A stretch of DNA of 61,341 nt from a virus. The stretch covers positions 1 through 61,341 of the IMG/VR virus record IMGVR_UViG_3300005577_000037. One strand, 5' to 3'. The translations under genes were made by a program, and so were the position numbers. Below are positions 49,401-61,341 of this stretch, piece after piece (positions within the stretch are counted from its first letter, which is position 1; every line of letters starts with the position of its first letter). A model generated the notes under the pieces. It saw only the letters and a program-made list of their open reading frames with translations, did not search any database and was not told the origin of the DNA.

Positions 49401-52400
49401 CCAGCTCCCGCTTTCGCAACGCCATGGAGCGCCGGCTCCGCGCGCGCGAGGGCGCGGCCGCGATGTCGCTCGACGTGGCCGAGGACGGCCCGATCCGCGG
49501 GAACAGCTGATCGCGCGTGGTATCCTTAGGGACTCACATGAGCAAGCTAACCGACGGCCTCAAGACCTGGATCGCTCAGCGCCTCGCCGGCTCCTCCGCG
49601 CGCTTAGCGGTCGCCGAGATCAACGCCGTTCTGAGTCGGCAGCGCGCCGTGCTGGAGCAATGCAAGGCGGATCAGCAGTGGCCCGACGGTATCAACCCGG
49701 ACGACCTGGAGAAGTCGATCAACTTGCTCGAAGTTGGCCTCCGGAGGGCGCAGGAAGCGGCCAGCGCAGAGCTTGAAGCGAGCATGACCAACGCCGCCGC
49801 CGAGGCACGAGCCCTCGCCATGGCCGAGCTGCGTGCGTTCGAGAGCCTCGCGGATGCTCCTTCTCCCGCCGTCCCGGCCACGCCCGCGGCGGCCGACGGG
49901 GATACGTCGGCCGAGCCCGCGACGCTGTTGACCAAGAAACAACAGAGGCAACAGAGTTAGTTGTCCGGCGCGCAACCGGCCCGCGCGCCACGCCCCGGAT
50001 CGGCGGGGCTTTCGAAGTGGCACGGGCGCTGCATTGATCCGGAGTCATGAACACCAACGGGATCGAAATCAAGGGCGGCCGGATCGTCAACGTGGGCGAC
50101 ATCGTGACCAACTTCGGGCAGCGTGCCGTTATCGTCGGGATCATCGACGGCTTTCTCCGGGTGAACGGGTTGCGCCACGATGGCAAGAAGGATCGTCGCG
50201 GGACGTGGATCGCGAAGCCGGAACTTTGCGCCTAAAGATTTCTTACGCTCTAGCCGATGGGATCAATCATGAACACGACGACGCCGAAGACGAAGAGCCC
50301 CCGGGCGATCAAGATGGCCGAGCGCCGCGCGGAAGCGGCGGCCCACGCGGAACGGATGGCGAAGATCTACGCCGAGAACGCGGCGATCGTCACTACCGGG
50401 AAGTGCCCGGAGTGCGGCACCAAGCTCTACAGGAACTCCTCGCTCGCCGGTTGGTGGCAATGCGGCCACTACGGCGCGCCTGGCTTCCAGGCTGAGGCGG
50501 GCCCGCACTGTTCCTTCCAGCTCTTCACGAAGTAGCCCACGGCCGCCCACACCAAAGGAGCCCGGACACATGAAGCTCATTCAAGCCGAGACGGCCTATC
50601 GGAAATTCATCGGCCGCCGAGCGTTGTGGACGTCTACCTTCGGAGCGATCTCCGCGGACGGCAAAACGAAATTCGACGCCGAACGTGGGCTCGAAGCCGC
50701 GCTCCACCGGCTCGTGACAGAGGACGGAACGCCCGTCGTCAAGCACGACGCCCGCGGCGGCACGTGGGTCGCGCAGCGCGAGAACCACGGCTCGTGGTCC
50801 TACTACCACATCGACCAGACCACGGGTGAGCATAGGTGCGTGTGCGTGGTCGGGGAGCGAGACACTTGCCTGGCCTTCATGGAGTCCCACATGCGACAAT
50901 GGTGCGAGCCGTGATCAAGCCCGGCCGCAACGCCATCGACCCGCACGGCCGTAACGTGTATGTGGTCGACGTGACTCCGGACCCGAGCGGAGACAAGGCC
51001 CGGGACCTCGTGAAGGTCCGGCTCGCAGGGTCGTACGGCGCGCACCTACAGTATCCGCGCTCGACCCTTCGGCCGGCCTAAAAATCTTTTTCTAAGGCCT
51101 TAAGGTTTCCGGCGGCCGAGCCGATGGGATAGGTATGAATGCGACGACGACTCAGAACGAGGTAGCCCGGATCGAGCGCGCCAAGTTCCTGGCCTTCTTC
51201 GCCATCGACCCGGCCCTGTCGCCGGCCGAGCGGATCGCCAAGACCCGCGAGGCGCTGGCCGAGCTGGACGGCATCGGGGAGTGGTAGGCCGCCTGCGCCG
51301 CGAAGGCGCTAGAGCTTAGGCCTTAACGTGGTAGACTTGGGGGCAACTGCTTTCCCCAAGGAGACCCCGCGCCATGAAGCTTCGATCTTTTCTTCCGGTC
51401 CTTGCCCTCGCCGCCCTGTCGTCGTGCTCGATCTTCAAGCCGGTCGTGGACAACGTCAACGACCCGTCCACCACGGCGGGCGCCATCGTGGCGGACTGCG
51501 CCAAGCCCGAGATCGCCGACGCCGTGGCCAACGTCTTGGCCAACATCAATCAGATCATCGTCGACCCGAGCAAGCTGGAGGTGGTGAAGGAGCAGGAGAT
51601 CGCCTCCCTCAAGGCCTCCGGCCAGGAGGTGCTCGCGTGTGCCCTGCGCGCCGGAATTGCCGACATCACCGCCATGATCCAGAACGCGGCCACGCATCAC
51701 GCCGCGATCGATTCGCGCGTCGTCAACTCACGCTCGACGCTCTCGCACGTCGTGAGCGCGCAGGGCTTCGCGTACGCCGACGGCTGGCGCCCCTCCGCTC
51801 CTAGCGGCGCGGGCGGTGCTGGCGGCGCGTCCGGGCGCTAAGGCGCTCCAGCGAGGCGAGCCTCCGGGCTCGGGTCAAAGCGCGGTTCGATTCCGCGCCC
51901 TCGCCCCAAAAGGCAGAAGAGGCCACGCCCGCCGCTATCACCGCCAAAATCGACTTCGGCGGCGGGCGTGGCGCTGGTCTTTTAGAAAGGGAAACGATGT
52001 CCATCGCCGCGTTCGTCAACCGCTCGTCCAAGCTCACCGACTCACAAGCCGCGTTGATCGTCGAGGCGTTGCAGATCCAGCAATTCGATCTGTTCGACAC
52101 GTGGCGCGGCGACCTTTCCGACATCGGCGGCCCGGCCGATATCATGACGCCGCTCCTGTGCGCCGACGAGAACCGCCTCCCGGAAGGTTGCTATCCCGTC
52201 GTGTTCGTCGACAATCCCGACGTCGCGGGCGCGCTCGGATATCACAGCGTTGACAACGGTGGCAAATACTACGCCCGGATCTTCACCGATCTTTTGCTCG
52301 CCCGCGGGCCGTGGAATGAAACCGTTTCGGCGTGCGCCTCGCACGAATACGTCGAAATGTGCCTGAACGCCCCGTGCCTGATCGGCGTGATAGGGCCGAA

Positions 52401-55400
52401 GCGCGTCGAGGGCTCGCGCTATCAGCGCGAAGGATCGGATCCGGTCGAGAGCGATTCGTATTGGGTGAATGCCGACCGAGACGGATTTCCGCACGCCGTC
52501 GCGGTCAGCAACTTCGTTTTGCCGGACTACTTTCGAGCGAGCACGCCGAACGGTGCGCGTGTCGACTTCATGGGCACGTGCCCCGGTCCATTCCAGCTCG
52601 CCCCCGGCGGCTACATGCTCGTGGGCCAGGACGGCCTCTCTATCCCCACTCCTATCTACGCCGCCAAGCCGCCGGCCCCCGAGCGCGTCTTTTACAAGAC
52701 CCTCGGCCGTCGCTTCTACGGCGGCCGCGGCAAAGTTAAGCCCTAAACTCTCCGTCGGTCGTGTATCTTGGGAAGTGCGTGAGCGCTTCCACCGACGATA
52801 AGAGGCCGGATTGTCCCAAGTGCGAACGGCCGATGACCAAGGGCGCGCGCACACCGGACGGCCGCGTCCGGTGGACGTGCAAGGGCGGCCGGGCTGAGGG
52901 CCGAGCATACTGCTACTCGACGACCGCTCCCAAGCCCGGCGCCGTGCGTACGCCGAGCGGCAGAGTCATCCAGAAGGGTAAGGCGAAGCCGCCAATCTTC
53001 CGGCGCCCCATCGCCTCCGGCTCTCGCGTCTTCGTCGTGACGAGCGCGCAGAACGCTACGCCAGTGCACCAGGAGTTTTGGGCGTGCCTGACCACGATCG
53101 CGCAAGCGCGCGGTGCGGAATTGATGGTCGTGCCGGTGCGCTATAAGAACCCTACGAGTCGGTGGACCGAGAGCCAGGCCAACGAAGAAACGTGGGCCGC
53201 CGAGGTCCAGCCCTATCTCTGGAACGTTCGCCGCGCCTTCAACGACAATCTGATGTTGCTCGGGGACATCAAGACCCAGCCGACCGCGAGCGATCCTCTC
53301 ACCGGCTTCGACGCCATCTCCGGCGGCTCGTCAGCGATCCTCGGTCACACGAAGCTCGCGCTTCGAAGCATCGCCACGCCTTCGCACAAGATGGCGAAGA
53401 TCTTGACCACCACCGGCGCGTGCACGGTGCCGAATTACACGGACAGCAAGGCCGGCAAGGTGGGCGAGTTCCACCACACGCTGAGCGCCGTCATTGTCGA
53501 GCGCGAGAAGGGCGGACGCTTCCACCTCCGCCAACTCCATTACGACAAGAAGACCGCGACCGTCACCGACCTAGACAAGCGCTATCACGTCGATCACGTC
53601 GAGAAGGCTCCCGCCCCGCTCGCGATTTCGATGGGCGATACCCACGTGGACTTCATCGATCCGGCCGTCGAGCGCGCCACCTTCGGTCCGGGCGGCATGG
53701 TCGAGACCCTCCAGCCCGACTATCTCTTGTGGAACGATCTTCTCGACGGGTACAGCATCAACCCTCACCACGCCGGCAATCCCTTCAATAAGATCGCGAA
53801 AGGCCTGAACGATCGAAGCTCTGTCGCCGACGAGGTTCGACGCGCGTGCGAGTTCGTCCGCGCGCGCACGAAGGGCAAGACGATATCCGTCGTCGTGCCG
53901 AGCAACCATGACGACTTTCTCCGTCGGTGGATCCTGACTCACGACTGGAAGACCGATCCGGAAAACGCGGAGTTCTATCTCGGCCTGGCCCTCGACATGG
54001 TGAAGGGCACGAAGCTCACCGCACGCGGCACGGAAACGCCGAGCCCGTTCCCGTTGGTCTTCCGCCGCTCGGTCGACATGACGAACATCAAGATCCTCCA
54101 CGGCGATGAGAGCTTCGCCCTCGCCGGGGTCGAGCTGTCCATGCACGGAGACCGCGGCCCGAACGGCGCGCGCGGCAGCATCCGCAACCTTCGGCGCATC
54201 GGGGTCAAGTCCGTGATCGGACACTCTCACTCGCCCGGTATCGACGAGGGTTGCGTGCAGACGGGCACGAGCACGTATCTTCGGCTCGAATACAACGGCG
54301 GCCCTTCTTCGTGGCTCAACGCTCACGTGGTTCTCCATCGAGACGGGAAGCGGCAACTGATCATCATCGTTGACGGCCGATGGCGCGCCGCCGCGTAGCC
54401 GCCGCGTAGCGCCTAAGAATTTGTTAAGCTCTTAGGGCGGATGCGATGTTCCGTTCCAAATTGCAAGGCTGAGGCTCTCGGCGGCGCCGCTGGCGCGACC
54501 GAGTGCGGCCCGCATCTTCAGGCGACGCAAGAGCAGTGGCACGCGAATTTACTCGCGGCCGCGCGCGAGGACTTCAACGTTTTTTGTGAACTTTGCGCCG
54601 TTCACGACGAAACACAGGAGCCGGTCAAACAAGCCGAGATCCATTATCGATGGTCCGCGCTGTGCGACAAATATGATCGGCTCATCATTTGGAGCCACAT
54701 CGAATCGGGTAAGACCAACCAGCTTTCGATCTATCGCACGGTGTGGGAGCTTGGAAGAAAACCGGAGCTTCGCTTTGTAATTCTTTCGAACACGGCCGGC
54801 CAGGCCGCGAAGATCGTGAAGTCGATCGCGGCCATGATCAAGAGTCCGCAAGTGCGGGAGGTCTTCCCGCGCATGGCCCCGGATCCCGAAGGTCCGTGGA
54901 CGAGCACAGAGCTTCAGGTCCTTCGTAAGGGCACGGCGAAGGACCCCTCCGTCCGCGCGGTCGGCGTCCACGGCGCCCTCACGTCGGCCCGCTGCGATCG
55001 CCTCATCATCGACGATATCCTAGACCCCGAGAACACCGACACCGAGGCCAAGCGCGAGAACCTCGCGAAGTGGGTGCGCTCGGCGGCGCTCTCCCGCATC
55101 ACGGCCAACGGGCGGGTGATCATCGTCGGGACCGCGTACCACCCGAAGGACCTCCTTCACATGCTCGCGCAAAACAAGCGCTTCAAGTGGTTCCGGTTCC
55201 CGATCATCGACGCGGAGGGGAAGATCACGTGGCCGGAGGCGTGGTCCCCGAAACGCATCGCCGACAAGCGCGAGGAGCTGGGGCCGGCGGAGTTCTCGCG
55301 GAGCCTCATGTGCCAGGCCCGCGACGACGGCGACGCGCCTTTCAAAGAGCAGTGGATCAACGCCGCGATCGCCCGCGGCGAGGGCCGACGCCTCGTCTAC

Positions 55401-58400
55401 TCGCTCGCCGAGTTGCCCGACAACGCCCCGGACGATCCGGAGGCGAACCCCTACGGCGACCTCCCGGAAGGCTGCGCCACGTTCACGGGCGTGGACCTCG
55501 CGACCGGAAAACAAACCCGGCGGCGCTCGGGCGACGACACCGTATTTTTTACCTTCCTCCAGTATCCGAACGGGGATCGGTTGATCCTGAACATAGAACT
55601 CGGAAAGTTCGGCGGACAGGCGATCGTAAATAAATTGGTCGACCATCATCAGCGCTACAAATCAACGCTGGTCGTGGAAAACAATCAGGCGCAGGACTTC
55701 ATACTCCAGTTCGTGCGCGAACAATCTAACATCCCAGTCGTTCCGTTCACCACCACGCAGCGCAAACACGATCCAGTTCTCGGTGTGCAAGGTTTAGCGG
55801 TCGAGCTTTCGAACAACAAATGGATCATTCCCTCGGATAACACGAAAACGGATCCCAGCGTCGAGCGCTTCATTTCCGAAATGCTCTTCTACTCGCCGAA
55901 GGCCCACACCGGCGACGTGCTCATGGCGTCGTATTTCGCGCGCGACTACGCGCGCCGGCTCTTGGGTAGCGTCACCACGCCAACGGTCACGGTCCGGATC
56001 GTCGGGGCGCGAGGCGAGGAAGGGGGAGGCTCGGGCGGCTCTAGCGCCCCCTTGGGCGGTGGGATGCTGGCGCGTCTCTTCAGCGCGCCGACCAAGAGCC
56101 TGCCCGCGAAGGCGGCCGCGAACAGCCCCCACCGCGACAGACCTAAGGTGTAAACTCTTACTCGTGGCCGCCAAGAAATCCCCCGATCGCGTTAGCCTTT
56201 TGGAGACGGTCGCCCCTGAATCGGGGGCGCTCACGCCCACGGTGAAGGCCTACTTCGTCGGCGAGGAGGGCGGCGACCGGTCCAACGCCATCGTCCAGCA
56301 GGAGAAGGACAACAGCGCGTTCGCCGGCTCCGGCGCCATCTCGCCGCCCTACGATCCGAACGTCCTGGCGCAGGTTTTCGAGGGCTCCTCAACCCTAGGC
56401 CAGTGCGTTGACGCTTACGTCGTCAACATCGATTCGTTTGGGCATCACTTCGAGCCCGTGATCGATCTTGAATCACCCGAGTCGGACGAGCTGATCCGCG
56501 ATGCGCTCCGCGCCGAGCGGCTCCACGACCGCGAGACGGGCGAGGCGGCCAAGGATGACGCGAAACTTTTGCTTCCGGCCGAGCCGAAGGACGCGGAGGT
56601 CACCGCGCGTAAGAAGGAACTCGCGATCGAGATGCGCGCCGAGCGCGTGCGGCTGGAGAATTTCTTCGAAAACTGCACCTCGGGGATCCCGTTTGCCGGC
56701 CCGGAAGGGCTTCGAGGGCTCACGCGAAAGGACATCGAGGTCCTTGGGAATGGCTTTTGGGAGGTCCTTCGCAACTCCATGGGCGAGGTGACGAGGCTGA
56801 ATCACCTTGTCGGCCGCACGATGCGCTACATGCCGGTCGACGAAACGCCGGTTGACGTCACGGTCCCTCGTCGGATTTCGCTCCTGAAGTTCACCGAAGA
56901 GACGGTCACGAAGCGTTTCCGCAATCTCGTCCAGGTGCAGGATTACACCAACCGGATCGTATTCTTCAAGGAGTTCGATGATCCTCGGATCACCGACTCG
57001 GCCACCGGCAAGACCTACCCGACGATCGAAGCGGCGCGCGCCGATTACGCCTCCAACGGAAAAAATGGCGAGGAGTTCCGCCCGGCGACGGAGGTCCTGT
57101 CCTTCAAGATCTCGTCGGTCCGCAGCGTCTACGGCACACCCCGGTGGATGGGCGCCCTACTCGCCGTGATGGGCAACCGTCAGGCCGAGGAGGTCAATTT
57201 CCTCTATTTCGAGAACCGTTCCGTTCCTCCGCTCGCGATCATCGTTTCCGGCGGCCGCCTCAACGCTGAGACCGTGCCTCAGCTGGAGGACTACATCGCT
57301 AACAACATCCGCGGCAAACGGAACTCGCACAAGATCATGATCATCGAGGGCGAGACCGGCGGCGGTCCCGCGCAGGCCAACAACGGGCGCATGAAGATCG
57401 AGCTTCGCCCGCTCACCGACGCCCAGCAGAAGGACGCGCTTTTCAACGAATACGACAAGCGCAACGCGGAGAAGATCGGTCAGACGTTCCGGCTCCCCCG
57501 CATCCTCCGCGGCGACGCTCAGGATCAGAGCCCCGGCACCGCCGAGGCCTCGATTGATTTCACGGAGGTTCAGGTCTTCGGCCCCATCCGAGGGAGCTTC
57601 GATTGGGTGATGAACCGCGTGCTCCTTCCCGAGCTGAAGATCAACCTTCACCGGTTCGTCTCGAACGGTCCGGTCATCAAGGATCCGAACGGCCTCACGA
57701 CGATGATCAAGGATCTCGTCACGTGCAACGTTCTCACGCCCGGCGAAGGACGCGAGTTGGCACAGGACGTGTTTCACCGGGTCTTCCGCAAGATCGATGC
57801 GGATTGGACGAATCAGCCCGTCGGGATCACGGTCTCGGGCCGCAACGCCGCGGGCTCGGAAGGCGCGGACGGCGCGCAGGGCTTCGGCGCTGGGGCCCTT
57901 TCTCAGCCCGGCGCGGCCGCGGCTCAGGCCGCCGCAGGGGTTGATCAGTCGAAGGCGGCGTGGTCCGCGACCGATCCGAGAAGCGTCGCCGACATGCTCG
58001 TCAAGATGCACGAGACCCTCATCCGCAAGGAAGTCGAGGAGGGCGGCAAGGACGTGGAGACGATTCGGATACCAATGGACCTTTTCGCGTCGTGCTTTAC
58101 GCCCGATCCGACCTAAGGCGGAGGCCGGTACCGTGGCGAAAACCAAGCTGAATGAGTTGACCGATCTGGCGCTGGAGGTCTACGCGCTCAGCGCCGCCGC
58201 TCGCGGGTGCGTCGACTACGAGTCGAGCATTCGGATCGCCGGGGCCCTCAAGGCGATCGGCGAGAAGCTCGTGAAGCTCTCTCCCGAGGTCTTCGACGAG
58301 ATGACGGAGAACGTCCTACGCCGACTCATGGAGCGCAAATTTCCGGAGGTCGCGCCCAACGATATCCGTCAGATTGTGCAGGAATCCAGCGCTCGCGCTG

Positions 58401-61341
58401 CGTCTGTCGCGATCGAAGACGAGGACGGAGCTGCGTGAGCCCGTTCATAATTTACGCCCTAGTCGATCCCCGCGCGGCTTGGGTCAACCGACGTGCGCGC
58501 GAGGCGGCGCTATGAGTTGTTGCGATTGGGCCCGACGAGGCTCGTGGGCGGCGGAGCAACTCTTAGCCAAGCTCGGGCATCCGATCACTAAATCGTTGGA
58601 TCCGCTGGATCCTTCCGACTTCGTCCTGATCTCCGTGCGCTTAGCGCGCGCCCTGCGCGGCGCCGCCATCGGCACCGAGGGCGCGACTATCAAAGCGGCC
58701 ATAGAGGCGCTTGATGTCGACTGGCCCACCATCTCCGAGGACCGACGCGACCAAATCATCGCGGCCGCGCGCGCTGAGGTGGCCGGTCTCGCCGTCCGCG
58801 TTCCGCCTTTGGTCGAGCCCATCCTCGAACGGTCGGCGTCGAGTCTAGTTCCGCTCACCCGCAAGGCGGCGATCAGTCTGTACGATCTGAACCTGGAGCA
58901 GTCCGCTGAATGGGCGGCCAGTCTAGTCGAATCTCTTCGAGATAGTCAGATGGTCTATGTGAAATCGCAGTTTGATACCCGCGCCACGCTTTTCGACTCG
59001 GCTGCAAAGGACGTCGTCCGCTCCGGCCTGGAGAGCGGGCTGGGCCGCGACGACATCAGTGAGGCCCTCTCGACAAAGTTGACTCCGCTGGGTGTCGAGC
59101 GCGGGACCGACTACTGGAACTTGATCGCCACGGACTTTTCTAACAAGACTCGCACCACGTCCCAGCTCAGCACTTTTTCGGACGCCGGTGTTAAGCGCTA
59201 CAAATATGACGCCGTGATGGATCAGGCGACTAGCGAATTTTGCCGCCTTCTCAATGGGCGAGTTTTTTCCGTGGAGAAGGCGCGCAAACGAACTTATCAA
59301 GCGCTAGCGCTTCGCGATCCGGAAGAGATCCGGGACGCTATGCCGTGGGTGCAACAAAGCGGCTCGCGTCTCTATTTTCGTCGCGGCGGCGAGCAACATC
59401 CCGTTGCGCACGTCGATAGTCCTGGAGTCGGATCGCTGGACAATCCGGGAAATTATTCCGACGTCATGTCTAACAAACAGTTGGAAGCGGCGGGCGTAAC
59501 AGTTCCTCCGCGACACGGTCACTGCCGTTCAACGATCACCGCCGTTTGAAAACAGAAACAACGAAAGGCACACAAACAAATGCACGTCATCGGCAAGAAG
59601 GAAACGATCCTCAGTCTCTTCCCTCCCGGTCCGGATCTCGGCCGACTTACCAACGGCGTGACGGCCGCTGTTCACCGCAGCTTCGAACAGCAGAGCATGC
59701 GCAATCCTACGAACGACGAGGTAAAGCGGCGCTTCGAAATCTGCGTGAAATGGGCCCTCACGTTCCGAGGGGAGTTGAAGTGGGGGATCCAAAGGATTGT
59801 TGACGAATTGGATAACGTCTTGCGATCGGAGTTGCTCGGCACGCCGTACCAAGTTCCAACACGGCAATGCTGGATTCCGAGCGACGGGGCGATTTAAGCC
59901 CTAAACTTTCCGGCCACCTGTTAAGCTAATGGCTCTGAACCGCGAATTCACCAATCGGGAGACCTGAACACATGGACAAGTTTTCGTATCTGAATCAGAT
60001 TCGCGGCATCGCCAAGGCGAAGCGCGATCAGTTGTGCCCCCCGCAGACCGCGACCCTGGTGAAGGCCGGCAAGCTGCTCGCTCAGCTGACCGCCGCCTCC
60101 GGGCAGTGCGAGGCCATGGGGCATCCGCTCTCGAAGGAGTTCCGGAAGACCTTGGCCGAGGTGATCCGCGACATGCGGTCGTTCCAGTCCGGCTACGCCT
60201 CGAACGATCCGAGCCAGCAGATCGACGACCTGGCCGCCGCGCCCGCGTTCGCCGAGACGAACACCGTCAAGGTGGACTCCGCCGAGAAGCGCGTCACGGT
60301 CGCCGAGTTCGGCGTCTACTCGCTCAACCTGATCAAGTCGGTCGAGGGACTCGACGTCCCCGAGGCGCTGGCCAGCCTGGACGCGTTCCTTGCCCTCGTG
60401 GACAAGGCCATCCTCGACGCGGACGTCTCCGGCGTCCTGCTCCCGGCCCAGAACGATCCGGCTCAGGTCAAGACGACCGTGAGCAACGGCGCGGTGACCA
60501 GCCTCGCGGGCGGCACCTCGGCTCCGTCGACGGCCTCCTCGAACTTCGCGACGAACCCCGAGGCGGCCAACGGCGCGCCTCCCTCTTCCATGCCCGCCAG
60601 CACTGGCGCCGCAGCGGCCGCAGCGGCTTCGAACACCGTGACGGATCCGACCGTGGTTCCGGCCCCGGCCGGCCCCGGCCCGGCCGCCAGCACCGGCAAC
60701 GTGGCCACCGCGGCCACCGCGGCGGGCGGCGGAGACACGCAGGCCTTCAAGGCGGCCACGGCGCCCGCGGCCGAGCCCACGCCCGAGGAGATCGCCAAGG
60801 CAGCGGCCGGCGCCTCGAACCCGGTCGGCTGGACCCGCGACCTGAACACCCGCGAGTTCATGACCGGCAAGCGTCGTGTGGATTTCGGTAAGGACGGCAG
60901 CAAGTAAGGTCCCACTTCGGTGAGCGTCGACTATAACAAAGGCGATGTTTCGTTCGTGCGGATGATGATTCCGCACCACGAAACCGCCGTGTCGGCGGCC
61001 GCAGCGGAATTCAAAAGCGCTTCCAGCCCCGAGATCAAGGAGTTGGCGCGAAACATTCTAGCTGGGCAACAGGTCGAGATCGCGCAGATGAAGACTTGGC
61101 TCAACCTACGCGGACTTGCGGAAGCGGATCCAGACGACGCCACTGAAGAGGAGACTACAATGCGGAAGGCCGACGGGGTGCTCGACGCCGACACCGCCCG
61201 GATCATCCGGGCGGCGGCCGGCGTCGGGCCCGACGAGCAGATCGAGATCTTCGAGATCCGCGAAGAGATCACCGAAGGCGCGGCCATCGTCGGCAAAGGC
61301 GCCGAGCCCAGCGTCACCCGCGTGATCAAAGGCGTTCTTCC

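Overview
The window is a 61 kb piece of a G+C-rich tailed double-stranded DNA phage, probably temperate because it carries a tyrosine recombinase. It is cut at both ends: a radical-SAM gene on the left and a DUF305 gene on the right run off the window. The host is not shown. Abundant sigma54-like promoters, leaderless-type starts and host-like lipoproteins suggest a G+C-rich Gram-negative bacterium (Myxococcota-like is a guess).

Layout. Genes from 1 to 39,334 run leftward and genes from 39,867 to the end run rightward. They diverge from a 532-bp A+T-rich region carrying two 39-bp near-perfect inverted repeats. The leftward arm holds nucleotide and DNA metabolism: an RlmN-like radical-SAM enzyme, a ribonucleotide reductase split by an intein, an adenine methyltransferase, an SNF2-type helicase, an integrase, a Cas4/RecB-like nuclease, an SspB-like ClpXP adaptor, oligoribonuclease, a 2OG-Fe(II) oxygenase, ATP-dependent DNA ligase and a primase-polymerase/helicase. 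HNH and GIY-YIG homing endonucleases sit between them. From about 24 to 39 kb come many small genes, usually joined by ATGA or GTGA overlaps. The rightward arm starts with a ribbon-helix-helix-like regulator and a terS-like gene, then about 8 kb of small genes (43.7-51.3 kb, including a bL12 C-terminal-domain protein). It ends with the packaging and head module: metallophosphoesterase, large terminase, portal and MuF-like head protein.

Regulation is the most striking content. (1) At least five places, on both arms, carry a sigma54-like -24/-12 element (YGGCAC-N5-STGCA) preceded by two 17-bp palindromes (GTTG-N9-CAAC or GTAG-N9-CAAC) exactly 33 bp apart, at a fixed distance of 57-58 bp (68 bp in one). 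(2) A second module, a TTAAGGCCTTAA-type palindrome followed by GAGCCGATGGATAG and then immediately ATG, precedes at least a dozen small genes on both arms and implies leaderless mRNAs. (3) A TANNNT box 6-10 bases before ATG/GTG precedes the terminase, portal and other genes. The first two signals alternate between 43 and 51 kb, so neighbouring small genes appear to belong to two interleaved phage regulons.

Other notable items are a GCTTGCC repeat cluster and helically phased decamers around and inside the terS-like gene (candidate packaging or operator sites), a duplicated structured leader at 46.9-47.0 kb, a 58-nt tRNA-like element at 51.85 kb, and a GIY-YIG remnant between head genes. No CRISPR array, complete tRNA, lysis cassette or tail genes were seen.
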